From: Vibrio sp. SS-MA-C1-2
GTDB lineage: Bacteria; Pseudomonadota; Gammaproteobacteria; Enterobacterales; Vibrionaceae
Assembly (NCBI RefSeq): GCF_021513135.1
Contig: NZ_CP090981.1
Location: 1,984,001 to 2,048,000 of the forward strand
Direction: 5' to 3'
DNA length: 64,000 nt
The notes under the pieces: generated by a model
The model's database searches: none
Seen by the model: the letters and a program-made list of their open reading frames with translations, nothing else
What the model was told of the DNA's origin: nothing
Part shown: positions 36,266 through 46,947 of the stretch, in pieces
Position numbering within the stretch: the first letter of the stretch is position 1
Layout: each line of letters starts with the position of its first letter
Made by a program: the position numbers and the translations under genes

Positions 36266-38563
36266 ATGACAAAAAACCATCTAACAGCGGCACATTGGGG
36301 ATTAATCTCTGCGAAAGTTGAAGATGGCAGGGTTATTTCATCTAAAGCTGACAATCGTTGCCAATTTCCGAATGGAATGCAGTCTCAAGTGGCTAATCAG
36401 ATTTATTCTAATCGTAGAATAAAGCAGCCAATGATTCGCCGATCCTGTTTAGAACATTGGCCAAACCATCAATCATTACGTGGTAAAGATGACTTTGTTG
36501 CCATGAGTTGGTCACAAATCTATGAATTTATTCATCAACAGCATTTAAAAATTCGAAATAAGTTTGGTTCACCAGCAATTTATGCTGGTTCCTATGGTTG
36601 GGCATCAACGTCAACACTTCATCAACCTCAAACTTTACTTCGTCGTTATATGAATCTTGCTGGTGGCTATGTCGGCTCAACAGGTGATTATTCTACTGGT
36701 GCATCACAACTTATCATGCCTTATGTGACGGGGAACAATGAGGTTTATGACCAACAAACCAATTACCCTGACATTATCGATAATAGTGAATTAGTGGTTT
36801 TTTGGGCTGCAAACCCAAAAGTGACGTTAAATGTCGCTTGGACAGTGGCTGATGAGGAAGGGCAGACGTTTCTCGCTGAATTGAAAGCGAGTGGCAAAAA
36901 AGTGATTGTCATTGATCCCCGATTCTCTGAAACAGCAGAATATTTATCGACTTCAAACACTCAAGAGAATCAGCACTGTCAATGGATTGCCCCTAAACCC
37001 AACAGTGATACCGCTTTAATGTTAGGTATTGCACATACCTTGATTAAAAATGGTCAACATGATTGTGAGTTTATTCAAACGTACAGTGTCGGTTTTGACC
37101 ATTTAAATCGTTATCTTAATGGGGACGAAGATGGTATTGAGAAAACAAGCAGTTGGGCGGCAAATATTTGTGATGTTTCTGTCGATGAGATCGAAGGTTT
37201 AGCCGAGAAATTCTCCTCTCATCGTACGTTTATTATCTCTGGTTGGAGTATGCAACGTCAACAATTTGGTGAGCAGAAGCATTGGATGTTGGTTACCTTA
37301 GCGACATTAATGGGGCAGATAGGTTTACCTGGTGGGGGTTTTGGTTTAGCGTATCGATTTAATAAAACGTCGTTAACAGCAGATAATAAATTAAAAATAG
37401 GTAATCCTTTAACTGATAATACTAAACCGTTATTTACTATTCCTGTTGCCAGTATTGTTCAAGCCTTAGAAACACCGAATAAAGAATTTAACCATAATGG
37501 TAAACAATATACTTATCCAGATATTAAGATGATTTGGTGGGCGGGTGGAAATCCTTTTTCTCATCATCAAGATACCCAACGATTAATTAAAGCTTGGAAA
37601 AAGCCTGAGTTAATTATCGTTTCTGATCCCTATTGGACGGCCACTGCTCAATATGCTGATATTGTTTTACCTATTGCGACGACTTATGAGCGTGATGATT
37701 TAGTCTTAATGGGAAGTGAAAGTCATCATCGAATCGTCCCAATGAAAGCGTTAATTGAACCGCAATATCAAGCTAAAACTGATTTTCAAGTTTTTAGGGA
37801 GTTAAGTCATTTATTAGGAAAAGAGGATCAATTTACCGAAGGGAAAAATGAGTTTGAGTGGTTAAACGCATTCTACAGTTCACTTGAAGATCAGCCGTTG
37901 AATTTAAAAGAAAGCTTGCCGTCGTTTAATCAATTTTGGGAGCAAGGCGAGGTTTATCCAATATCATATATTTCTGACAGCAAGGTTTTAATTAAATATC
38001 ATAGTTTTAGAGCTGATCCAGATCGATTTCCGCTGAAAACAGCCAGTGGCAAGATTGAAATATATAGTCAAACTATTGCCGATTTTAATTATCGAGATTG
38101 CCCGCCATTTCCACAATGGATGGAGCCTGAAGAGTGGGCTTTAGAAAATAAAGAGAACGGTTTCCATCTCGTTACACCCCATAAATCTAATCAGTTGCAT
38201 AGTCAATTAGCGGATAAAACTATGTATAGTGAATTTGTTTATATCCACCCTGAAGATGCTAACTATCTCAGTGTGAATGAGGGGGATAAAGTGCTTATTA
38301 GTAATCTGCGAGGCGCAATTGTTGCCGTAGTTAAAAAGACAAACAAAGTTCGTCTAAAAACCGTAGCCATTTATCAAGGTGCTTGGTTAACATTAAACTA
38401 TAATAATATTTGTCTAGCGGGGGCAGTCAATACATTGACTGCAGATAGAAGAAGCTCTCAATTGGCTAATGGTTGTGCTGCGGGATCAACGTTAGTCTCG
38501 ATAAAAAGCATTCCCGATAATTTAAATTCATTGGTTAAAGATTCAAGTTTTATGAATAGATGA
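36266..38563 (+). CDS. bisC: Cytoplasmic molybdopterin reductase, BisC-like (biotin/methionine sulfoxide reductase family)
   Basis: A 765-residue DMSO-reductase-family enzyme that aligns by eye with E. coli BisC through its length: LTAAHWG at the start, AGSYGW, LLRRYMNLAGGYVG, the Mo-ligand serine (Ser143) in GDYSTGASQ, GWSMQRQQFGEQKHWM, LMGQIGLPGGGFGL and FPLKTASGKIEIYSQ. It has no twin-arginine signal and no N-terminal iron-sulfur cysteines, so it should act in the cytoplasm on S- or N-oxides. No membrane subunit gene is adjacent. TorZ-type paralogues are the main alternative. Confidence 0.85.
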   Translation: MTKNHLTAAHWGLISAKVEDGRVISSKADNRCQFPNGMQSQVANQIYSNRRIKQPMIRRSCLEHWPNHQSLRGKDDFVAMSWSQIYEFIHQQHLKIRNKFGSPAIYAGSYGWASTSTLHQPQTLLRRYMNLAGGYVGSTGDYSTGASQLIMPYVTGNNEVYDQQTNYPDIIDNSELVVFWAANPKVTLNVAWTVADEEGQTFLAELKASGKKVIVIDPRFSETAEYLSTSNTQENQHCQWIAPKPNSDTALMLGIAHTLIKNGQHDCEFIQTYSVGFDHLNRYLNGDEDGIEKTSSWAANICDVSVDEIEGLAEKFSSHRTFIISGWSMQRQQFGEQKHWMLVTLATLMGQIGLPGGGFGLAYRFNKTSLTADNKLKIGNPLTDNTKPLFTIPVASIVQALETPNKEFNHNGKQYTYPDIKMIWWAGGNPFSHHQDTQRLIKAWKKPELIIVSDPYWTATAQYADIVLPIATTYERDDLVLMGSESHHRIVPMKALIEPQYQAKTDFQVFRELSHLLGKEDQFTEGKNEFEWLNAFYSSLEDQPLNLKESLPSFNQFWEQGEVYPISYISDSKVLIKYHSFRADPDRFPLKTASGKIEIYSQTIADFNYRDCPPFPQWMEPEEWALENKENGFHLVTPHKSNQLHSQLADKTMYSEFVYIHPEDANYLSVNEGDKVLISNLRGAIVAVVKKTNKVRLKTVAIYQGAWLTLNYNNICLAGAVNTLTADRRSSQLANGCAAGSTLVSIKSIPDNLNSLVKDSSFMNR

Positions 38564-38640
38564 TTCAAGGAATTTAAATTTTATCGACCAAATAGATGAT
38601 GTATAAAGATGCTAACTAAATTTTATTGGATAGTGTTGTT

Positions 38641-39099
38641 ATGACGACGTTTAGGTATAAGGACAGAGCAATTATTTCAGTTGTAGATATTCAAAATGTG
38701 AATAGTTTTGACGTTATCTCTAAATCCATTGAAATAGCTCAAGAATTGAATGCTGAATTGCATTTAGCGTATTTTCCACCAGATAAATATATTGATAAAA
38801 AAGCATTGATTCAATGGCCACAGTTGAGACTATTTATTGAAGAAAATAGTCATAAAGAGATGAATGATAAAGGCAAAGCGGCATTTAATGACAGTCGTTT
38901 TATATTAGAAACTTTCCAGTTTGCAGCTTCGAATGTTCATTTAATGCTAGGTTCACTTTATGATGAATTAAATCAATTAGTTCATCAATATGAAGTACCA
39001 TTAATTATTGCTGAGAAAGGTTGTCATCGGAGTTATATTCTTCATTGTAATACTCATGAAATGAGCGAAGAGATAAATGCTGATTTGATTTTAATTTAA
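38641..39099 (+). CDS. Universal stress protein (UspA)-like
   Basis: A 152-residue protein from the ATG at 38641; a TTG at 38626 is a weaker option. The layout is that of a single Usp domain: a beta strand then ISKSIEIAQELNAELHLAYF, a helix, VHLMLGSLYDELNQLVHQYE, VPLIIAEKGC and a last strand NADLILI. The glycine-rich ATP loop (G-x2-G-x9-G) of ATP-binding Usps is not seen. It is 77 bases after the molybdoenzyme gene and may be co-transcribed. No ribosome site is strong. Confidence 0.55.
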   Translation: MTTFRYKDRAIISVVDIQNVNSFDVISKSIEIAQELNAELHLAYFPPDKYIDKKALIQWPQLRLFIEENSHKEMNDKGKAAFNDSRFILETFQFAASNVHLMLGSLYDELNQLVHQYEVPLIIAEKGCHRSYILHCNTHEMSEEINADLILI

Positions 39100-39181
39100 T
39101 ACTTTTACGTTAATATCTGGCTGTAAATCGTTCATGTAAAAAGAGGATAGATTAGTAAACGACGCTTATTTACTCTCTGTC

Positions 39182-39267
39182 TATCCCCTTATTACTTGAA
39201 GGTGCTAGATTGTTGACGACGTTCATTCACGTGCAACTTACTAGCAACTCCATTGACTTAAGGTATA
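39182..39267. repeat. Dispersed palindromic intergenic repeat, copy C
   Basis: About 86 bases: left end TTACTTGAAGGTGCTAGATT, right end ACTAGCAACTCCATTGACTT with inverted symmetry, and TATCCCC... / ...GGTATA at the extremes. It lies between the convergent Usp-like gene and the gene at 39292. Confidence 0.7.
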
Positions 39268-39291
39268 AATGTCATGCTTACAATCGGAACT

Positions 39292-39630
39292 TTAATGGAT
39301 TGTTGGTGCTTGATCCCCGTATGGATTGATAATATGCGGCATGATATTTGGAAGATCTATCGTCACATCTTCATCTGAAGTTACCGCTTCAATTTGAATG
39401 TGATACCAACCTAATAAACCAAAAATAGCGTATCCACATGCATCATCATCTTCTTGGGTGGTGTCTTGGTGCTCGATAATTATCTGTAAGAATCGGGTAA
39501 TTGCACCATCACTGCTCTTAGTTAATAGTTTTGTTTCTTTATAAATTGATTGAGCTTCTTCAATTAATTCAATGCTATAAGGAACTTCCACAGCCAATTC
39601 AAAGCTGCCACCTTGTATTGTAATTCTCAT
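39292..39630 (-). CDS. Unknown acidic cytoplasmic protein (112 aa)
   Basis: A 112-residue acidic protein from the ATG at 39630 (MRITIQGGSFELAVEVPYSI). An upstream in-frame ATG at 39726 would add 32 mostly hydrophobic residues and seems unlikely, although neither has a strong ribosome site. It has a helical stretch IELIEEAQSIYKET, an acidic run EDDDA and a C-terminal DLPNIMPHIINPYGD. No family is recognised. It is divergent from the glucosidase gene. Confidence 0.5.
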   Translation of the reverse strand: MRITIQGGSFELAVEVPYSIELIEEAQSIYKETKLLTKSSDGAITRFLQIIIEHQDTTQEDDDACGYAIFGLLGWYHIQIEAVTSDEDVTIDLPNIMPHIINPYGDQAPTIH

Positions 39631-39775
39631 TTTAGTTACTTTCGAAATTTTAGATAATTTATAATAGCAATATACTAAACTAATTTGAATGAGATTTATC
39701 ATTAAATAGTACCAACTTATCTTCATTTTCGGGATAATCTATTAATAAGTAAAGCTATCATCCACTGCTATATAA

Positions 39776-41188
<1,413 letters not shown>

Positions 41189-41207
41189 TTAGTTCAATAT
41201 TACCTAC

Positions 41208-41261
41208 AAAATCCATAGTTTTTCTTTTAAATTGATTAAAGAAAGGCTGTGGATTTTTTTA
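41208..41261 (+). terminator. Terminator after the GH1 gene
   Basis: AAAATCCATAG (41208-41218) pairs with CTGTGGATTTT (41247-41257, one G-U), followed by a T run. The rest of the 361-base gap to the sulfatase gene is AT-rich; it includes the sulfatase leader hairpin. Confidence 0.8.
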
Positions 41262-41504
41262 TTCACATAAAAAACCACTTTGTTATAAATTAATTCCATT
41301 CATGTTATTTTTAAACACAAGTGCTTGAAATGTATAAATAAAAAGATAAATATTGTAAGTAAATGTGTCATTCGTATTACTCCATTCAACTGCCTGATAT
41401 TTAAGTGTTTATCTTTATTTAAGCTTGTGGATTAAATAATATTTAATTGACCTTTAAAGCTCATCATCTTCTCAATCTCCTTGAAATCAATAAAAATATA
41501 CCCA

Positions 41505-41541
41505 CTTGAGCCGAGTCGCTCGGAGTCAAGCATCTTTTTTT
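41505..41541 (+). promoter_or_regulatory. Terminator-like hairpin in the sulfatase leader (candidate attenuator)
   Basis: CTTGA-G-CCGAG, loop TCG, CTCGG-AG-TCAAG make two 5-bp stems stacked around a small internal loop, followed by CATC and T7. It ends about 20 bases before the sulfatase start, too close for a promoter to lie between, so it should be in the leader transcript. Confidence 0.6.
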
Positions 41542-41561
41542 AACAATGAATGGTAAATTTG

Positions 41562-43205
41562 ATGAACTTATTCAGTAAAAAAACATTTAAGAAAAAACTG
41601 TTAACGTCTGCTTTATTAGCAACGGCGACAGTGGCTTCTGTTGGTGCTCACGCAGCAACTGAAGCGCCAACGGCTAAGCCAAACATTCTTGTAATGTGGG
41701 GTGATGATATCGGTACTTGGAACATTAGTTTCTGGAACCGTGGTCTAATGGGTTATAAAACACCTAATATCGATAAAATCGCTAACCAAGGTGTAGCATT
41801 TACCGATTATTACGGTGAGCAATCTTGTACTGCAGGTCGTAGTGCATTCATTACTGGACAGGATGGTCTTCGTACAGGTATGACTAAAGTTGGTCTGCCA
41901 GGTGCTCCAGCAGGTATTGCTGATGATGATTTAACAATCGCAGAAGCTTTACACAAGATGGGTTACATGACAGGCCAATTTGGCAAAAACCACCTTGGTG
42001 ATAAAGATAAAGATCTACCAACGAACCACGGGTTTGATGAATTTTACGGATTCCTATACCACTTAAATGCGATGGAAGAGCCTGAGCATGATTGGTATCC
42101 AAAAGATCCTAAGTTCCTTGAGAAGTATGGACCGCGCGGTGTTATTCATGCAACAGCTGATGGTGAGATCAAAGATACTGGACCATTAACTATCAAGCGC
42201 ATGGAAACTATTGATGCAGATATTACTGCTCGCACAATGAAGTTTATGGATAAGGCAATTGCTGCTAAGAAACCATTCTTCGTGTGGTGGAACTCATCTA
42301 AGATGCACTTTAAAACTCACATCGATCCAAAAGACAGAGGCATCTCTGGTCAAGGGTTCTATAATGATGCAATGGTCGCTCATGATAGAGATGTTGGTAC
42401 GCTTCTTAATTATTTAGATGATAAAGGTATTGCTGATAACACTATCGTAATGTACGGGACGGATAACGGTCCTCATTTCAATGCATGGCCTGATGGTGCA
42501 ACAACACCATTCCGTTCAGAGAAAGAGACAAACTGGGAAGGCGCATACCGTGTACCTGCATTCGTAAGATGGCCTGCTGGTCACTGGAGTGGTGGTCGTG
42601 TTCTAAATGGCATGGTTTCTGGTCTTGATTTCCTACCTACTTTAGTTGCTGCTGCGGGTGATCCAAACATCAAGCAAGAGCTGTTAAAAGGCGGATATAA
42701 AGCAAATAACAAAGAGTTCAAGATCCATTTAGATGGTTATAACATGAACGATTACTTTGCTGGCCGTGTAGATAAGACACCTCGTAAATCAGTGTTCGAA
42801 TATAACGCCGATGCACAAATCGTCGCAGTTCGTTACTCTCAAGATAACTACGTTGGTGGCGGTAAAGGTACAACAGATTGGAAAGTGGTTTATGGTGAAC
42901 AACGTGCTAAAACAATGGCACTTTGGGCTGAACCGTTCACATGGTTACGTCTACCTAAGATCTTTAACTTAAGAACTGACCCGTTCGAAAGAGCAGACCA
43001 TAACTCTAATAACTATTGGAGCTGGGAACTTGATAACGTATTTGTTTTCTATAAAGCGAACGAATTAGTTAAAGAACACCTAATGACTTATAAAGAGTAC
43101 CCACCTTCACAGCGTCCTGGCTCATTCACTATGAGTGGCGCAAGTGAAATGGTTTATAAGAACTTCGGTATGGGCCCTGGTGGTTCTAAAGTTGACGCTA
43201 AATAA
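41562..43205 (+). CDS. Periplasmic type I sulfatase (arylsulfatase family)
   Basis: A 547-residue sulfatase from ATG 41562 (ATG 41550 is a weaker upstream option). A signal peptide spans residues 1-31 (ending VGAHAA). The metal-binding aspartates are in NILVMWGDDIG (about 48-49). The formylglycine site is SCTAGRSAFITGQ with Cys89, of the Cys-x-Ala-x-Arg class. GKNHLGD, NSSKMHFKTH and GTDNGPH supply other active-site residues. It hydrolyses sulfate esters after Cys89 is oxidised to formylglycine; the maturase gene is 0.7 kb downstream. The substrate is unknown. Confidence 0.92.
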   Translation: MNLFSKKTFKKKLLTSALLATATVASVGAHAATEAPTAKPNILVMWGDDIGTWNISFWNRGLMGYKTPNIDKIANQGVAFTDYYGEQSCTAGRSAFITGQDGLRTGMTKVGLPGAPAGIADDDLTIAEALHKMGYMTGQFGKNHLGDKDKDLPTNHGFDEFYGFLYHLNAMEEPEHDWYPKDPKFLEKYGPRGVIHATADGEIKDTGPLTIKRMETIDADITARTMKFMDKAIAAKKPFFVWWNSSKMHFKTHIDPKDRGISGQGFYNDAMVAHDRDVGTLLNYLDDKGIADNTIVMYGTDNGPHFNAWPDGATTPFRSEKETNWEGAYRVPAFVRWPAGHWSGGRVLNGMVSGLDFLPTLVAAAGDPNIKQELLKGGYKANNKEFKIHLDGYNMNDYFAGRVDKTPRKSVFEYNADAQIVAVRYSQDNYVGGGKGTTDWKVVYGEQRAKTMALWAEPFTWLRLPKIFNLRTDPFERADHNSNNYWSWELDNVFVFYKANELVKEHLMTYKEYPPSQRPGSFTMSGASEMVYKNFGMGPGGSKVDAK

Positions 43206-43250
43206 TTAGTTGTTAATCATCGTTAATCTTCAATGATTTAATGAGTAAGT

Positions 43251-43279
43251 AAGGGTGGATTCTATTCACCCTTTTTTTA
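43251..43279 (+). terminator. Terminator after the sulfatase gene
   Basis: AAGGGTG and CACCCTT pair over 7 bp with a 9-base loop, followed by a T7 run. Confidence 0.85.
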
Positions 43280-43296
43280 TTTTGTGAGTTTATATT

Positions 43297-43755
43297 ATGA
43301 AAAAATTATTGTTATTAGTTGCACTTTTACCTTTTTATTCAAATGCAGGTACAAATGCCACGTTAGATAATGGTGACGCTAACAGTGCGTTATATCAGAA
43401 TATGCAAAGAATGGCACAGTATGATAATACCGCCCAAGATATTTCAGCGGGTAAATTCAATATGCCAAAAACAGCAGAAGAGAATGCGTATCAGACTGAA
43501 AAGCCCTCAGCAAATACTCAACAACAAGCGGCATTAAAACAGGCTCAACAACATCCGGTTAGTCAGCCATCAGAACAACGTTATTCTCATCAAGTTCAAG
43601 AGCCAACTTTACAGTCAACTTCAACTACGGCCAGCGTGACTAATCATGCTTCAACAAGTAACGATGGTGCTTATCAATCTATTTTATTGCTTATTCAAAA
43701 TACGCAGTTAACTGAAAGCCAAAAAATCAATTTAATTAAAGCTATATCACATTGA
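43297..43755 (+). CDS. Small secreted protein, unknown (152 aa)
   Basis: A 152-residue protein with a Sec signal at 1-17 (LLLVALLPFYSNAG). The mature part is rich in Gln, Ala, Ser and Thr, and looks disordered until a C-terminal helix ILLLIQNTQLTESQKINLIKA. There are no cysteines. It lies between the sulfatase and its maturase, 19 bases after the terminator hairpin. No family is recognised; the position suggests a link with the sulfatase. Confidence 0.6.
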   Translation: MKKLLLLVALLPFYSNAGTNATLDNGDANSALYQNMQRMAQYDNTAQDISAGKFNMPKTAEENAYQTEKPSANTQQQAALKQAQQHPVSQPSEQRYSHQVQEPTLQSTSTTASVTNHASTSNDGAYQSILLLIQNTQLTESQKINLIKAISH

Positions 43756-43874
43756 TTTTAATATCTTATTTTTGTGGATTAAGTATGACTTAATTACTGC
43801 ATAAATGAGGTTGCATGGACGCATTATAGTTTTGGGTTATATTGCTTATCACTAACTGTCCAGGTGATTTTATT

Positions 43875-45188
43875 ATGAAAAATAACGATTTTGTTCTTCA
43901 AGCTGCGCCACAATTTAACGGAAAAGCGTCTAAGCGCATGCATTTGATGGCTAAGCCGATTGGCGCTGCTTGTAATTTAGATTGTGATTACTGTTATTAC
44001 CTTAGTAAGCAGGATCTTCTCGAATATAAAAAAGGCTGTACGCCAACGCTAAGTGAAGAAAACTTAGAAACCTATATTCGTATGTATATTGAAGGACAAA
44101 ATACACCTGAAATCATCTTCTCTTGGCAAGGTGGTGAAGCAACCATGTTAGGTGTTTCATTCTTTGAAAAAATTGTTGAATTACAGAAAAAATATAAGCC
44201 ATCTGGTATTAAGATTTCTAATGATTTACAAACTAATGGCATGCTTTTAAATGATAAATGGTGTGAGTTCTTAAAAAAGAATAATTTCTTAGTGGGTATT
44301 AGTATTGATGGCCCTCAAATGATGCATGATGCCTACAGAACAACTCGTTCAGGCAAAGGTACATTTAAACAAGTAATGGCATCGATTGAACTTCTACATC
44401 AATATGAAATCCCTTTTGCTACCTTAACTTGTGTCAATAACTTAACGAGTCGTAATCCTTTGGAAGTGTATCGCTTTTTACGCGACGAAGTAAGATCACC
44501 TCAAATGCAGTTCATTCCAATCGTTGAAACTAAAAGTTTTCGTGAAACAGCACCTAATACTTGGTCTGTTGATGAACGCTTAACTCAAGGGGATAAACGA
44601 TTATTACCTAGTTCAAAAGATTCTGTTGTTGAATCATTTTGTGTTTCAGATCAGGCTTGGGGTAACTTCCTGATTGCCATCTTTAATGAGTGGATCTGTA
44701 ACGATTTAGGTAACGTCTTTGTTCAATACTTTGAAGCTTTTTTGGAAGCATGGATGGGGAATCAAAACCCACTTTGCACGCTTGGGGAGATGTGCGGTAA
44801 AGGGTTGGCAATGGAACCAAATGGTGATGTTTATACCTGTGACCACTATGTTTACTCTGAATATAAAGTCGGTAATATTCAAGACAGTAATTTAAGTGAG
44901 ATGGCATATTCAGTGTCCCAACAAAAGTTTGGTTTAGCTAAATCTAAAACGCTGCCAACTCAATGTCAAAAATGTGATTATAAATTCGCTTGTTTTGGTG
45001 AGTGTCCCAAAAATCGATTTATTAAAACTAAAGACGGTGAAGAGGGGCTTAACTATCTTTGTGCGGGTTGGAATAAATTTTATCAACACGCCGATGCTGG
45101 TTTCGCTTTTATATTAAGACGTCTGGGTAAACCTGTCGCACATGGTAAACACAGTGATGCGCTTTTAAAGCAAGTTGGTATTAAATAA
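43875..45188 (+). CDS. Anaerobic sulfatase-maturating enzyme (radical SAM, anSME)
   Basis: A 437-residue radical SAM enzyme from ATG 43875, chosen for AGGTG eight bases upstream. The SAM cluster is C33-x3-C37-x2-C40 in AACNLDCDYCYYLSK. WQGGEATMLG and SNDLQTNGMLL are the anSME motifs. The SPASM auxiliary clusters are in the last third (CTLGEMCGKGLAMEPNGDVY with CDHY, then QCQKCDYKFACFGECPKNR). It oxidises the active-site Cys of the sulfatase to formylglycine in the cytoplasm before export, without oxygen. Confidence 0.93.
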   Translation: MKNNDFVLQAAPQFNGKASKRMHLMAKPIGAACNLDCDYCYYLSKQDLLEYKKGCTPTLSEENLETYIRMYIEGQNTPEIIFSWQGGEATMLGVSFFEKIVELQKKYKPSGIKISNDLQTNGMLLNDKWCEFLKKNNFLVGISIDGPQMMHDAYRTTRSGKGTFKQVMASIELLHQYEIPFATLTCVNNLTSRNPLEVYRFLRDEVRSPQMQFIPIVETKSFRETAPNTWSVDERLTQGDKRLLPSSKDSVVESFCVSDQAWGNFLIAIFNEWICNDLGNVFVQYFEAFLEAWMGNQNPLCTLGEMCGKGLAMEPNGDVYTCDHYVYSEYKVGNIQDSNLSEMAYSVSQQKFGLAKSKTLPTQCQKCDYKFACFGECPKNRFIKTKDGEEGLNYLCAGWNKFYQHADAGFAFILRRLGKPVAHGKHSDALLKQVGIK

Positions 45189-45212
45189 TATCTGGAAACG
45201 GATTCATTTTTT

Positions 45213-45251
45213 AGCTTCTGATTTACTAAGCACTATCAGAAGCTTTTTTTT
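45213..45251 (+). terminator. Terminator after the maturase gene
   Basis: AGCTTCTGAT and ATCAGAAGCT form a perfect 10-bp stem, followed by a run of eight T. Confidence 0.9.
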
Positions 45252-45262
45252 AAGGTATAAGA

Positions 45263-45721
45263 ATGTTTTCTTTTAATCGATTGTATTTTAAATCTTGTCT
45301 TAGCCGACTTTCAAAAATTTTATCGACCATCATTTTTTCAATATTGGTTGTAAGTTCAACTCAAGTGATTGCAGCACCGCTTCAAGAGGGATTACAACCA
45401 GAAGTCCCACAAATTCATGCAACTGAGGCAGAGTTAACTGCGGTTAATCAAGCTAATTCGGCGTACTATAATGCGTTGAGTCAACAAGGTGATGCCAATT
45501 GGGTGATGGATTTATCAAGAAAAGGACAACTTAAGCAAGAGTGCTACCTGTCTAAAACTGAATCCGTCGTATTAGGTAAGCGTCATCAAGTTAATAACCT
45601 AGATATGACGTGTGTTCAACTAGGTACATCCACTCGTATATTTTGGCCAACTCGTTGGTTTAAATTCTGTATGGAGACAAAAACGGATTTACCGACTTGT
45701 ATGATGCAAAAAATTCACTAA
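45263..45721 (+). CDS. Small secreted four-cysteine protein, unknown (152 aa)
   Basis: A 152-residue protein with a long, basic signal region (residues about 15-37, ending VIAA). The mature domain has four cysteines (ECYLSK, MTCVQL, KFCMET, PTCMMQ), suggesting two disulfides in the periplasm, and a tryptophan-rich IFWPTRWFKF segment. It starts just after the maturase terminator, with AAGGTATAAGA as ribosome site. I recognise no family. It may serve the sulfatase pathway or the LysR-linked genes. Confidence 0.6.
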   Translation: MFSFNRLYFKSCLSRLSKILSTIIFSILVVSSTQVIAAPLQEGLQPEVPQIHATEAELTAVNQANSAYYNALSQQGDANWVMDLSRKGQLKQECYLSKTESVVLGKRHQVNNLDMTCVQLGTSTRIFWPTRWFKFCMETKTDLPTCMMQKIH

Positions 45722-45892
45722 ATGATATCCATATTTATTCTGTTTAAGTTTTAATATTTTTATATCGTTGATTTATTAATGTTATAGCTAGCTGTAGACG
45801 ATGATTTTTTTCATGTTATTTGAAAAAATTGATTAGTTTTTAAAGAATTATAAGCCATACTAAAAACATATTTAAAACTATGTTGGCTAATT

Positions 45893-46792
45893 ATGGATCT
45901 TAATTTATTTAAAACCTTCGATCTTGTGATGAAAACCAAGAGCATTAGTGAAACAGCTAAAATTCTTGATATAACCGCACCAGCGGTAAGTTATGCTTTG
46001 AATAGATTACGTGAACAGTATAAAGATCCTCTTTTCATTCGAAAAGGAAAGGGGATTATTCCTACTAGTTTTTCAGTCACGCTTCATGCACAAATTGAAA
46101 CCTCTCTTTTAACGCTCCTCGATAGTGCAAATGAATTTGAGAGCTTCGATCCTCAAACATCGACCAGAGTATTTCGTATCTCAAGTCATTCCGATATTGA
46201 TTACTTTATTATGCGTGATTTCTTTGAATATAAAAAAGATAACCTTCCTCATGTTATGTTACGTGCGGTTCCTGTTGAGTTAGATGTTACCGCAAGATTG
46301 CAGGATTTACGTTTAAGAAAAGTCGATTTAATCATTTCAACGTTACGACCGACTGAGCCTAGCTTCTCTAGTCAAATGATTATGAATCAACGGTGTTGTA
46401 TTATCGCTAGAAAAGATCATCCAAGAATCAATGGTAATATTACGATTTCACAGTTTTTTTCAGAAAAACAGATCCAATGGTCGACGGATGAATTTCAAAA
46501 GGTTTTATTCAGCTCTATTATTGAACAACATCCTGAGGCGCCTAATTTTGTTTATCGTAGCGATAGCAGCTTAAGTAGTTTAATGATGGTGAGTTCTACT
46601 GATTTATTCTCAGTTGTTCCAGAAATATTAGCTAAAGAGTATGCTGATGCATTGAATCTTCAGGTGATTCCTCTGCCTTTTGCAGCAAGTAAGATTTCTA
46701 TCTATGCAGTGTGGCATCAAAGTCAAACGGATGAAGAAGGGAATAAGTGGTGTCGAGAGATGATAAGTCAACTAACTGAGAAATATCGTTAA
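45893..46792 (+). CDS. LysR-family transcriptional regulator
   Basis: A 299-residue LysR regulator: N-terminal helix-turn-helix at about 1-60 (MDLNLFKTFDLVMKTKSISE, then LDITAPAVSYALNRLREQY, DPLFIRKGKG) and an effector-binding domain at about 90-295. It has the common NodD/LeuO-like opening DLNLFKTF. It is encoded between the sulfatase block and the MoxR operon on the same strand and could control either. No target box was identified. Confidence 0.9.
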   Translation: MDLNLFKTFDLVMKTKSISETAKILDITAPAVSYALNRLREQYKDPLFIRKGKGIIPTSFSVTLHAQIETSLLTLLDSANEFESFDPQTSTRVFRISSHSDIDYFIMRDFFEYKKDNLPHVMLRAVPVELDVTARLQDLRLRKVDLIISTLRPTEPSFSSQMIMNQRCCIIARKDHPRINGNITISQFFSEKQIQWSTDEFQKVLFSSIIEQHPEAPNFVYRSDSSLSSLMMVSSTDLFSVVPEILAKEYADALNLQVIPLPFAASKISIYAVWHQSQTDEEGNKWCREMISQLTEKYR

Positions 46793-46947
46793 TATGCTCG
46801 ATGTTTTTAGACAGTGATGATTGTTATCTCTATATAATCAAAAGTTATTCTTTTTAATTAAATACAGTTTAATTGACGTTTAAGTTACCGTATCTTTATC
46901 TTTTATACATTTAAATTACTATGATTGAAAAATTTCATAGGTGATTT

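Noticed and set aside
38626-38640. A TTG start for the Usp-like gene
   Set aside because: The ATG at 38641 fits the first strand of the fold; the TTG adds five residues with no better ribosome site.
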